From contig NC_016135.3 of assembly GCF_000005505.3 (NCBI RefSeq), positions 8,650,613 through 8,714,612 on the forward strand: a DNA stretch of 64,000 bases, given 5' to 3'. This DNA is from Brachypodium distachyon (taxonomy: Eukaryota; Streptophyta; Magnoliopsida; Poales; Poaceae). Positions 11,594 through 21,385 of this stretch are shown one piece after another (position 1 is the stretch's first letter; the number at the start of each line of letters is the position of its first letter). The notes under the pieces are model-generated. The model made no database searches, had not been told where the DNA came from, and was given only the letters and a program-made list of their open reading frames with translations. The translations under genes and the position numbers were made by a program.

Positions 11594-13085
11594 GTGGCCC
11601 TCTCTGCCACGATAGAATCACAGCTTAGTAGTTGGAAAGGAAAGCTCCTCTCTAGTGGTGGCAGACTGACCTTGATTAATTCTGTTCTCACTAGTCTGTC
11701 CATGTTTTTTATGTCCTTTTTTGAGGTACCAAAGGGAGTTGCGAAGCGATTAAATTTTTCCTGCTCACAGTTCTTTTGGCAATGTGATGATCATAAACGT
11801 AAGTATAGACTAGCCAAGTGGGATGTCATTTGTCGGCGCCGGGACCAAGGTGGACTTGGGGTTGAGAACCTTGAGGTCAAAAACATCTGCCCGTTGAGCA
11901 AATAGTTGTTTAAAATTTTGAATGGAGAAGGGTTGTGGTTGGAGCTGCTTCGTAATAAGTATCTCTGTGCTAAAACTCTTTCCCAGGTTTCAATGAGGGC
12001 ATCGGACTACCCCTTTTGGAAAGGCCTGTTGCGTGTGCGAGAGTATTTTTTTCCTCATGTGTCGTTCTCTGTCAATTGTGATTTGGCAGTAAACTTTTGG
12101 GAAGATAGGTGGTTGGGGCATGTGGCCCTTAAAGATAAATTTCCTTCTCTCTATCTTATTGCGACCAACCGACAGGCCTTTGTTGCTGAGGTGTTGAATG
12201 CGACGCCTCCGAACATTGCTTTTAGGAGGGTCATTGTTGGTGCGAGGTTGACGGCTTGGGAGGAGTTATGTGATAAACTGGTTTCAGTCCAGCTTGTAAA
12301 CCGACCAGATTCATTCTCTTGGGTGTTGTCTACATCCAGACTTTTTCCCGTGAAATCTCTTTATCAGGTCCTTATTAACGATGATTAACGATGATTGTCA
12401 ATTTCGTCATAAGATGATCTGGAAACTCAAGATGTCCCTGAAAATAAAGATTTTTGCATTGTTCCTTTGTTGTGGTGTTGTGCTTACTAAAGATAACTTG
12501 GTCAAAAAAAACTGACATGGTTACCAAAAATGTGTTTTTTGTGATCAAGACGAGACAATACACCACTTGTTTTTTGACTGTCCGATCGCGCGTTTAGTTT
12601 GGAGAACTGTCTTTGTGACTTTTAATCTCCCACCCTCCTCTTGTATCGCGAACATGTTTGGACGCTGGCTTAATGGGATGGGGAAATCTCTTAAATCGCT
12701 CATACTTGTTGGTTCTTGTGCGATTTGTTGGTCCATTTAGAATTGTCGTAATGATTTGGTGTTTAACAAAAAGAAAGCTTTCAATTTCTTGCAGGTTATT
12801 TTTCGGGCAACACACTGGCTCCATACCTGGTCCCTACTGCTTCCGATGATGGCCAGGGAGTCTATGAAATTTGGGTGCAGCCATATGGAGATGGTAGCAC
12901 GGGAGTTTTACGGCCAGTTTGGGTGGCGCGCCGGACTTAGACTTGAGGCTCGCTGATTTCTTGGTCTCTTGTTTTATTTTTGAGATGTAACTTTGAACGA
13001 TGATTTTGTGTTGAACTTTAATAATATGATGGCTGTGTGCATCGATTGATGCAGAGGCCGGAGATTTTTCTCTTCTTTTTGAAAA
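11594..13085 (+). mobile_element. LINE 3' part: end of reverse transcriptase region, zf-RVT domain and 3' tail
   Basis: The frame opens with the post-RT region of plant LINE ORF2 (SSWKGKLLSSGGRLTLINSV, then RYRLAKWDVICRRRDQGGLG-like text). It continues to the zinc-binding zf-RVT motif CVFCDQDETIHHLFFDCP at about 12,530-12,585 and the terminal RNDLVFNKKKAFNFL segment. A stop at 11,903-11,905, a local duplication (GATGATTAACGATGATT near 12,380) and frame changes break it. The end is a 3' UTR with a pyrimidine-rich then A-rich tail (GAAAAAAAGAAAG, about 13,080). The reverse-transcriptase core and everything upstream are missing, as in ordinary 5'-truncated LINE insertions. Confidence 0.85.
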
Positions 13086-13160
13086 AAAGAAAGAAGTTAA
13101 ACTACACATGCCAAATAGCCTATTTGATAAAAATAGACCTACATGGCCACATCTTTTATA

Positions 13161-13210
13161 CTCCCTCTGTCCCACGTCTCTTATACTCACTTAATATGGG
13201 ACGGAGGGAG
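13161..13210. mobile_element. Very short Stowaway MITE (50 bp)
   Basis: CTCCCTCTGTCCCA at the left and TGGGACGGAGGGAG at the right are terminal inverted repeats, flanked by TA at 13159-13160 and 13211-13212. Only about 22 bases separate the two ends, so the interior has been almost entirely lost. Confidence 0.85.
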
Positions 13211-13479
13211 TATTACAACAGAAGCACAAAGTGGCACACTGAACTGAATTGAGGTATCCTTCAAGTACTTTGGTGGACAAACAGTGAGTTAAGTTCAGTG
13301 CTTCACATGGATCACTTCCAGGATTATAATATACTTAAAGCAACTGATAGAAAAATGCATGCTGAAAAATTAAAGTATCAGGACCTACTAAAACGAATTT
13401 AGCAAATATATCATGCGATTGAATATTTGCTGCCATCAATTTCCTCCGTGAAGGCATCCGTGATGTTGCAGAGAAGTTA

Positions 13480-13600
13480 TATAGGAAACAGGCGCAACCT
13501 TTGTACATCAACATGTCCTGAGACTTCTCTAGACTCCTAGGAATAGTTCCTCTCAGGTTGTTGCTTGACAAGATTACTATGCCAGATGAAGGAACTAGAC
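13480..13600 (-). pseudogene. Possible leucine-rich-repeat gene trace
   Basis: On the minus strand, within a 213-codon open frame (13335-13976), the text IVILSSNNLRGTIPRSLEKS matches the plant LRR pattern LxLSxNxLxGxIPxxL. Nothing else in the frame resembles an LRR receptor, and the upstream half is GC-rich low-complexity. It may be a captured or decayed fragment of one repeat unit. A chance match is possible. Confidence 0.35.
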
Positions 13601-13926
13601 AATGTGCTAATCGTTTTGAGGAAGCGGCCGAAGAAGACAAACGCTGGGTCCAGGCGGCTCGTGCCGCAGCAGCGCGGAGTGTGGCCGGCCGCCCGGCGCC
13701 CGCCACCCGTGGACTAGCAACTCGGTACATGCAATTGAAGAAGGCGAGGGCATCATCGTCGCTGGAGGCGGCCAAAACAGGTGCGCAGGCGAGATAAGCA
13801 AGAAAGCCGAGTTCAGAGCGCGCACGGGGAGCGGAGTGGTCTGCAGCAGCAATTATTCGAACAGGTGGTGTGCATTCTCCGGGCTGAGCGTCCTTGAGCG
13901 GAGCGGATGGCGGGGCGGGCCTACGG

Positions 13927-13953
13927 CCCGTGCTACCCGGGCTGTAGCACGGG
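13927..13953. repeat. Perfect 10-bp stem hairpin
   Basis: CCCGTGCTAC and GTAGCACGGG are perfect inverted complements separated by a 7-base loop. The surroundings are rich in GCCCAGCC repeats. Its role is unknown. Confidence 0.6.
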
Positions 13954-13999
13954 TCCAGCCCAGCTGATGAATACATGGTATACTACATTTCTGGCCCAC

Positions 14000-14430
14000 A
14001 TAATTGTTTCCGGACAATTTAGCCCCTCCAGCCAGCCCAGTATAGCCCGTTCACTCCCCCCAGCCCAGCATTGTACAAGCCCACGTTGCAGCCCTGGCGC
14101 TCGCTCGCTAGTTCGGTGCATCGATCGGTCAACGGTCATCTAACTCGCGTGGCTCGTTCCCCTCAAAAAAAGAAAAGAAAAGAACCCGCCTCCAACCTAA
14201 TCAACCGAGTCCCGAATCCCAGTCTACAATTCCAACGTGCAGCATGAGCGTTTGGCAGTGCTTTGTAGTTTGTGTTTCTTCAAAAAAATTCTTGCATTTG
14301 AAAGTTCAGACGGTCCTTGATCTATCATCGGTAGCCTAACTATTATGTTTAACCGTAGAAACAAGTAGCACGCGATTTGACCGCTATAGTGGCACAGAAA
14401 CCTCTGCACGACGCTATGACTGTTGCCACG
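14000..14430 (+). mobile_element. Relic resembling the interior of the Mutator-like element at 33,821-39,502
   Basis: By eye, a GCCCAGCC-rich stretch, GAAAAGAACC, GTGCAGCATGAGCG, AGTTTGTGTTTCTTC and ATTATGTTTAAC occur here in the same order and rough spacing as at 35,400-35,800 inside the MULE. This suggests a diverged relative or a shared internal segment. No inverted repeat ends were found around it. The match was read by eye and not aligned by program. Confidence 0.4.
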
Positions 14431-14908
14431 AAATTAACGTTAAACTCTAATTTCGCATTAGTTCTTTATTATATAACAGATAAGTTTAGATCAGGTGCTA
14501 AATTTTTGTACGTGAACGCGTGATTTAAAACCTTGTGTTTAATTTAGACCGAGAGATTCTATCCATGATTTATGATTCTTTTTACTTTTTTAGAGACCAT
14601 TAAAGTGTTTGGGCCAACGATGACTACATACCTTTACTATTGTATTGTTGTCGTCTAGCAAAATTTTAGGTGTCATAAGTTAGCCTCCTCCTTTGTTTGT
14701 TCCTGGGTCGGCGGCGGCAAGAGGGAGGTGGAGAAGGACCATCGGAGGGCGGACAATGGCGTGGCGCAGTAGAAGCACCTGAATGGAATTCGTGCTAGAG
14801 GCATGGGCACCGCTGTGCGACAAATCGATGATTGAAATCGAAGAAAGAATGCAAAGTTTCGATGCTGGATGAAACAGGGGAATCTCGCATCCATTCCTCG
14901 GGATGTGC
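14431..14908. other. Unassigned interval
   Basis: No gene, repeat or mobile element end recognised. Short open frames on the minus strand (14673-14894) lack any domain. Confidence 0.4.
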
Positions 14909-15505
14909 GTTCGGTTTTCGGTTCGGTTCTGTTCGGTTAGTACGGTTACTCGGTTAAGACGGTTATACTTGGGTTATACGGTTAAGTATAAAAATACGGT
15001 TCGGTTTTGGTTTTAACCATTCGGTTTCGGTAATAACCAAAATAACCAAATTTGACATGATTTTTTGAGCAACACATAACGTTTTGTCACACATAAATTC
15101 AAACACCAATATGCAATATGTTGTCAAGAGCATGTATAATGCTACTGACTAGTATACTCTGCCAATTCAACATATTGCACGTAATACCCGGCCCAATAGC
15201 AACAGTACAAGGGAAAATAGGCCCAAACCTGAAAGCCCGACAGATGAACTAGTCAAAAACGTGTTTTCCTTAGGATATTAACAAACGTCGCTTAGCCCAA
15301 GTGAGGCAGAGGTCACGAGTTCAACTCCTCACACACGCATATTTTCCTTCATAGGGTGGGTTTCGGTTAATTCGGTTTAACCGAAAACCGTTCGGTTTCT
15401 AACGAAAAAACCAGTCGTCATCCGGTTCGGCTTTCCTAAATCGGACCGAAACCGAAAATCGTTCGGTTATTTTTCTTCGGTTTTCGGTTTCCGGTTCGGT
15501 TTTGC
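14909..15505 (+). repeat. TTCGGTT-rich repeat unit
   Basis: Two blocks (about 14,909-15,040 and 15,358-15,505) are built from many copies of CGGTT/TTCGGTT in direct orientation, with a few complementary AACCGAA copies in the second block. They bracket about 300 bases of unique-looking sequence that contains a tRNA-like segment. The blocks could be the ends of an unrecognised repeat family. No target duplication was identified. Confidence 0.6.
15289..15334 (+). repeat. tRNA-like (SINE-like) segment with A- and B-box resemblance
   Basis: TTAGCCCAAGTGAGG resembles a polymerase III A box and GAGTTCAACTCC a B box. GTGAGG and CCTCAC flank the B box as an inverted pair. Spacing between the boxes is shorter than in a true tRNA and no full cloverleaf can be drawn. 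It is best seen as a degenerate tRNA-derived SINE head or a coincidence. Confidence 0.35.
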
Positions 15506-16019
15506 ATGGGGTGAGATGCCACTCAACTTTGGTTTTTCGACGACACGATAGAAGCTATCCCGGGAGCAATAGCGGCTTCAGGCCTTCAGAACTTTGAGAA
15601 GAGCGCATCGCCTCCTCGCATTCGGCCTACCGTTGTGCACAAGCCCAAAACCCATAATTGAAGCAGTCCACACTCGCTGGAATTTCTCCGGTAGCAGTCC
15701 AAGAACCTAACCTGCCATCTAACGAAATAGAACCTTGAAAAAATAGAAAACCGAGCTCCACGAGATTATAAGCAAGGTTTGGGGTACTCGAAAGAAAGTA
15801 GGGAAAGATTGTTATCTACTGACCGATCAAATGGTTCACGTCGACCTCCTTCCGTGTCTGACACGTGTCAGAAAAAAAGCGACCCCGCACCACGTACTCT
15901 TTCTCCCGTACACTTCTTATTTTCTCCTTCTATCTATCCCCACCCCCACCCTCTCTGTTACTTTCCTCTTCTCCCCTTGTTCCAATCTCGACGGGATGTT
16001 TCTTCGGCGATGCTGCCGC
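15506..16019. other. Unassigned interval, pyrimidine-rich at right
   Basis: No recognised gene. From about 15,895 to 15,985 the plus strand is a long CT-rich stretch (CTTCTCCCGT... TCTCC type) resembling a 5' untranslated leader. It runs into the GC-rich repeat tract that follows. Confidence 0.4.
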
Positions 16020-16765
16020 ACATGGGAGCTGCAGAGGCTTGCGACCAGCGCCCCACGATGCTACGACTGGAGGCATGTGCTGCTGCGAACGGCGGCGGTG
16101 TTGCCGTGACTGCGGGTGGGCGGTCTCGCCGCGAACAGGAGGCAGCGGCAGTGTTCCGAACGGCCCCCGGAGTTGCTGCGACCGGCAACCGGTGCGGCTG
16201 TGTCTCCCGGCCGGCGGTGTTGCGAACGGGAAGCGAGGGCGATGCTGCGAACGGCGGCGGACGGTGCTGCGACCTACGGGCGGAGGTGTTGTGACAGGCT
16301 ACCGGAGGTGCTGCAAACAAGAGGCGGCGGCGGTGCTACGGCCGCGGTGCTGCGAACGGCGCCTGGAGGTGCTGCGACTGCCGGCCAGCGGTGTTGCGAA
16401 TGGGAAGCGATGCCAGTGCGGCTGGAGCAGCTCGACCGGCGGGCAGGAGGTGCTGTGACTGGCGGCCGGAGGTGCTGCAAACGAGAGGCGGCAGCGGTGC
16501 TAGGGCTGAGGTGCTCCGTCATACAGACGGAGATGCTGCGACTGGCCCCCGCTGCAACCGCCGGCCGCCGGTGTTGCGAACAGCACGAGCGGCCGGTGAT
16601 CCAGGAACAGGAAACAGCTGCCGGTGCTGCTGCGAGCCCTGGCGGCGGTGCTGTGAACGGGAGGCGGCACCGCATCCGCGGCTCGTGGTCCTGCGAACAG
16701 GAGGCGTTACTTACTGACGCCCCCGGCGCCGCGGCGAACAGGAGATGAGGCGACCGGCACGACCG
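16020..16765 (+). repeat. GC-rich degenerate minisatellite-like tract, core GGTGCTGCGA
   Basis: About 750 bases consist of irregular repeats, roughly 30-45 bases apart, of a core like GGAGGTGCTGCGAACGG, alternating with GCGGCCGG-type spacers. Long open frames exist in several frames on both strands only because stop codons are rare in this composition. One plus frame reads repeated RCCER/RCCDR. This kind of repeat occurs inside grass DNA transposons, but no terminal repeats could be assigned here. Confidence 0.6.
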
Positions 16766-17624
16766 CTGCCACAGGAGTCGCAACTGCGACTGGCAATGTG
16801 CGGGAATTCATGCGGTATGATCGTACGGCACTCGTGAAAATCTGACTGTTCTAGAGGCGGACGATATTTTCTCTCCTGACACCCAGCCGCCGCCTAGCGC
16901 GGGCCAACAAAGAAACGTTCTAAAAAAAACAAGCCATGTTGGAGCGGTCATCCATGAAATTACGGTAGTTTCCTTGGTGTCTAATTTGAAGATTTCTTCT
17001 ATCCATGCAAGTAGATGTTCTAATTGATGAACAGTGTTGCCATATATCACAAGTGGGTTTCATATTGAATCCAAACTAAGTATTAAACATTGTTAAATTT
17101 GTATGGAGTAACATAGGATATGAGGTGGACCATACCTTAAGACAACGGGACAGCTTTGTGTTTTAGTTTATGAGGACTGAGAGGCTCATAGGTTAACGAG
17201 GTCTCAGATTTCATCAATACGATGATTTGTGATTTCTTTGTGTTTTTCGTTAATCAATTAGGCAATTCGCTTCTTAGCTAATGTAGGTCATTGGGCTGCC
17301 AGTGAACCTGCTCATCAAGCCACCGAAATATTTGGGCCCAACACCAAGGAAAAATTCTGAGCTCAAAAAATATACCATAGAAGCCCAAAACTATACTTGG
17401 ATCATCCCGATTTCGTTTAATTTTTCCCCTAGTTTTGGCTGAAGACGTTCGAAAGCGATTCCGAAGGTCAAGAGGCCCGAAACCAAATCAGGGAAGAGAA
17501 ATAGACAGTGGGGATTGCTGCGTGCACGGTCCACCATGCATGCTCCCGAAACCAAAACGTTTTTCGGGAGGTAGGTGGCGAGCGTTGCTCTCATCCGACC
17601 CCAGCTTGTTGGCACCCGCCCAGC
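16766..17624. other. Unassigned interval
   Basis: No gene or repeat recognised. It ends at the insertion point of the plus-strand gypsy LTR; the five bases before that LTR are CCAGC. Confidence 0.4.
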
Positions 17625-19482
17625 TGTAACATCCTAATTTTCAAAACCCTTCATGTGCATTTCATTTCATAAGCATCATGTCACCCTTGCATTTGATCAC
17701 ATTTGAAAACCCTAAAATTAACCTAGAAAATCCCTATACAAAAGTGTTTTGTTTAAATTTGGGTTTTGTTCTGCTTTTGAATAATTTGCATTTTAACCCA
17801 TGAGGGTTTTGGCATAAAAAGGGATTTAATGCTTATATAAAGCTATCCCATAAATTGGCTTTTGAAATTATTTTGAAAAATAATTTATTTTGATAGCCTA
17901 AAAAGCCCTAAAGGCCATTTTATAGGAAAATGTATTTTTAAATATTTTATTTTGAGAAAATTCTTGTTCCAAAAGTTAGATCATATGAAGATATGATTTT
18001 ACAAATTTTGTTGCATTTTGTTTGGAGTAATTTGGAGCTTTGAATCAATTTTGGAGTTCAAAAACAGAAAATAGAAAAGAAAACGGAAAGAAGAAAAAAA
18101 AAAGAAAAGAAAAGAAAGAAAACCGAGGGCGGCCCGGCCTAATGGGCCGAACCGGCCGAACCGGACCGAGCTGACCGGCCCAGCTCCGCGCGTCCACGCG
18201 CTCTGTCGCTGCCAGGTGGGTCCCACTCCCCCCTTCTTCTCCAACTGCCGCCCGGAGTCCACGCCACGCACGCGCCCGAACCACCCCACGACGCCACCCC
18301 GATTTCTCCGGCCACGCGACCACATCTTCGAAACAGCGCGCGTCAGTTTGAAGCTCTTGGCCGCCTCTCTCTTTTCCCCAAACTCCCTTGCCCGATTTCT
18401 CTCGCTCCACGCTTTAATTTCTCGCCGAAGAAAGCTTTCAGCCGCCGCCGTCTTCGCGATTTCGCCGCCGCTCCGGTGAGTCTCCCGTCCGTCGCCCGCC
18501 TATTTCCTTCTCTCCTCTCCCATGCGCACTCCGTGACGCGGATGAAATTGTGTTTGGTTGCCGCAGCTACCACGTCGTCGCCGCCCGTGCTCACCGCCGT
18601 CCGCCTCCGTCTGCCCGAGCCGCCCGACCGCTGCCGCCCGAAGCCAAGGCCGCTGCCGGGACCGCATCGCCGAGCCGCCCATCTTTCCCATTTTCCCGAG
18701 CCCAGCCGCCGCCCGAAGACGCCATGCCGCCGCCGCCCGACCGCCGCCGCCGCGTTCCTCTCCGTCTCCGGCAGCCCGCGCCGCCCCGGTAAGGCCCCCT
18801 AATCCTCACCCTTGGATCACAATCATACGGCCGGCATAAGACCCTAACTTCGAACCGGTATGAGCCAATACCGTCCTGCCACGTGTCAAGCAATTTTAAT
18901 CATATTTTCGGTCGAATTAAAATTGTAAATTTTGCAGAAAAGCCCCCGATTATTCAAACCATCATAACTTTTAAACCATTTGTCCAAAAATTATGATCCA
19001 CACCTTTCTAAAATCCTCACAACTTGTAGAATCTTTTGGCATAGTTTAATTTCAATTTTGAACAACTTTGCCAGAAGCAAATTACAGAATGCTTAACTAT
19101 GGTTTAAATTTCAAAGAATTATTTCAAAATAGTTTTGAGCATGTTAGCTTGCTGTAAAATTATTTAAGCATGTGCTCTGGTCCATTAGGACCAGACGAGA
19201 AAATTATTTTATAAATGATATTGCCATACAAGTTGAATCTTGCTCTATATTTTGCAAAAACAATATAAGCTTTTAATTAAAGCCCATCCTTGTTTCATGC
19301 ATAATAATTATCTTTTGTTTATTGTATAATCTGTCCAAATCTTTTGTGAAGCTTTTCAAAACAGAAAACTAAACAAGATGCAATTGGAAGTAACCAAGTG
19401 TGCATCGTCATGGCATATGCATCATAGCATGTTTTTGTATTGAATGTTGTGTTTATTGTGTGTATGCTTTTTTTTATTTTAG

Positions 19483-19545
19483 ATTGTGTGGTTTGTGAAC
19501 CTTGTTGTTGCGAAGAGTGCGAGAACGACCACAACCTTGGACAAG
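19483..19545 (+). other. Cys-rich mini-exon-like segment inside the LTR
   Basis: It is bounded by a polypyrimidine-TTTTAG acceptor-like signal and a GC-type donor-like AAG/GCAAGT. It encodes CVVCEPCCCEECENDHNLGQ. The solo LTR has an equally long counterpart (55,648-55,710) with the same boundaries. The minus-strand LTRs keep a shorter Cys pattern (EPCDCDDCLN). It may be an exon of an LTR-initiated transcript; there is no direct evidence of splicing. Confidence 0.4.
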
Positions 19546-19815
19546 GCAAGTTCACTTTGATCATTTTCCTAAATATTTTACTATGCACTAGTTGTTTTAT
19601 TAGATGCATTAGGAATATTACTCGTACCTCTATGCTAGCTATAAATCCCAGGTAATATAGTTTACCCTCGCCATTATCTTGCTACCAAATTGCCATCGAT
19701 TGTAGTTGAATGCTAGGCTATGATAGTATCGTGGGGGAAATTACTATATTATGTTATTGTTATGCTTTTGGCGATATGAAATGTCTTGTTAGATTAAGGC
19801 CAAACAATTAATTCA

Positions 19816-20049
19816 ATGAACCGTCCTGGGTGGGTTGCTTTGAGGATTTTGAGGATTAGCGGCGTCATGTCCATTTCTATGGGTCCCTCTGAGTCGACTT
19901 CCCGTGGATTCGGGAAGGGATCGTCCATGGACGTCTCTCCTGTGGATTTGGGAGCACCTACGTTGCAACTGTGGAATGCCACCTGGGGTAACCGAGACTG
20001 GACTAGTTTCCTATCTAGCAGCTTCCAGTACAACCACAATGCTATATGA
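19816..20049 (+). CDS. Conserved open frame inside the LTR (about 77 codons), function unknown
   Basis: It begins with ATG and contains SISMGPSES followed by RGFGKGSS and DVSPVD. The first ~50 codons match, codon for codon, an open frame at the same place in the solo LTR (56,001-56,177) and in the minus-strand LTR (24,918-24,727). Sense-strand reading frames inside LTRs are unusual. The last third here is in a different frame from the other copies, so a small indel has occurred. No domain is recognised. Confidence 0.4.
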   Translation: MNRPGWVALRILRISGVMSISMGPSESTSRGFGKGSSMDVSPVDLGAPTLQLWNATWGNRDWTSFLSSSFQYNHNAI

Positions 20050-20946
20050 GCTCTGGTGAGACATGAGTAAGTTGTATGAACCTAGACCCGAGAAATTGTA
20101 TTGAGGTAGAATGTGTAGGGGGAGCGTGATTCTCTTATGGTTTAGGGAATTACCTCTGAAAATCTCGTAATCGACGCCGTTGCTACTCTACCCTGAGGAC
20201 AGCAAGAGATTAACCCGTCGGTTTCTTGTGGGGAATGTATACAAACTCTCGAGAGCGTCAAAACTGAGTACTTAGCCGTGTCCCCGGTAATGGACAATTA
20301 TGAGCAACTAGATGTGGAGCTGTAAGGAAAGTCTCACTCATTCTAATTTCTTAATAAATGAAAGGTTTGAACTTGGGTTTAGGAGCATTGATGTGTCTAC
20401 TCAATGTCCTTAGTTTAATAGGAGCATGAGTGTGTCTACCCCGTGTCCAATAGTGATAAAATTATTTGAATTAAAAGATAGGATTAAACAACTAAGCTTT
20501 TATGCAAATAGCTTTGAACCCCACTTTGCCACATTATGCATATACCAGGTAGGTTCTGATATAACTTTTAGTGAACTTGCCAATACATTCAATGTATTGA
20601 CCCTAGTGGCTGCATCGTTTAATGATGCAGGAAGCTCCGACGAAGAGTAAGAGTACGTTCTGCTTGTTTGGGTTACGGGCCTATATTGCAACACGCTCTC
20701 ACCGTGGTGTTGATGTAGCCCTTGTATCTTCTATTTTCCGCTGCTAAACAATTGTTTTATTTCGAGCTAACCCATGGGGTTATGCGAGTTTATAAGTACT
20801 TTTAAATTCTGGATGATGCGTTGTAATACTTGAAACCTTTGTTCTATGATATTACATCTCGAAACTGTGTGTGCTAGTGAGTCGATCCAGGGACTAGCAC
20901 TAAAAGCACAGAGATCGAATCCGTGTACGGGGGCGGTCGCTTCAGA

Positions 20947-20958
20947 TGGTATCAGAGC
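20947..20958 (+). promoter_or_regulatory. Primer-binding site (initiator tRNA-Met) of plus-strand gypsy element
   Basis: TGGTATCAGAGC, complementary to the 3' end of initiator tRNA-Met, two bases after the LTR end. Confidence 0.92.
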
Positions 20959-21385
20959 ATTGTGTTGCCTGTAGGTTCGTGACCCTTAGATTGGAATTAC
21001 CTTATTAGGTACCTATTTGCCCAACTAAATTATTTTCAAAAACTCTCATATTCTATCCTCATCCACTTCTTTCACTCTCTCATCCAGTTTTGAAGGTTTT
21101 TCAAAGCATCGGAACCATCATAGTTAGTCGCGGTAGACGTAATATGTGAGCTGTCACTTTTGGTTTTATTGATGGCCACAAATAATAGTAGTAAATTATT
21201 TTGGATAACAAAACTTTGTTCGTTTCCTTTTTGAACTTCTTTTCTTGGGCTTGGATGCCTGAACCAAGTTATTTGCTTGTTGGATCTTACTTCTTTGGTG
21301 ATTGCTATGCCTTGCTTACTTGTTGTTGGGTTAAGGTTCTTTTAGACCCCATCTATCTATTTCTCATCTATGCTATTCTAAACAG

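Larger units (their letters stand above)
17625..20944 (+). repeat. Gypsy 5' LTR (3,320 bp)
   Basis: It starts TGTAACATCC and ends GGTCGCTTCA, two bases before the primer site. The first quarter is AT-rich. A GC-rich zone (18,120-18,800) contains a splice-donor-like CCGGTGAGT at about 18,474-18,482 and an acceptor-like TTGCCGCAG at about 18,557-18,565. Further downstream lies a Cys-rich mini-exon (19,483-19,545) and an open frame (19,816-20,049); both recur in the other LTRs of this window. It closely resembles the solo LTR at 53,923-57,133. Confidence 0.9.

Noticed and set aside
15289..15334. Functional tRNA gene
   Set aside because: Box spacing is too short and no acceptor stem or anticodon arm can be formed.
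16274..16783. Long open frames on the minus strand (up to 169 codons) in the GC-rich repeat tract
   Set aside because: Open frames exist in most frames of this stop-poor composition on both strands; no codon bias or domain.
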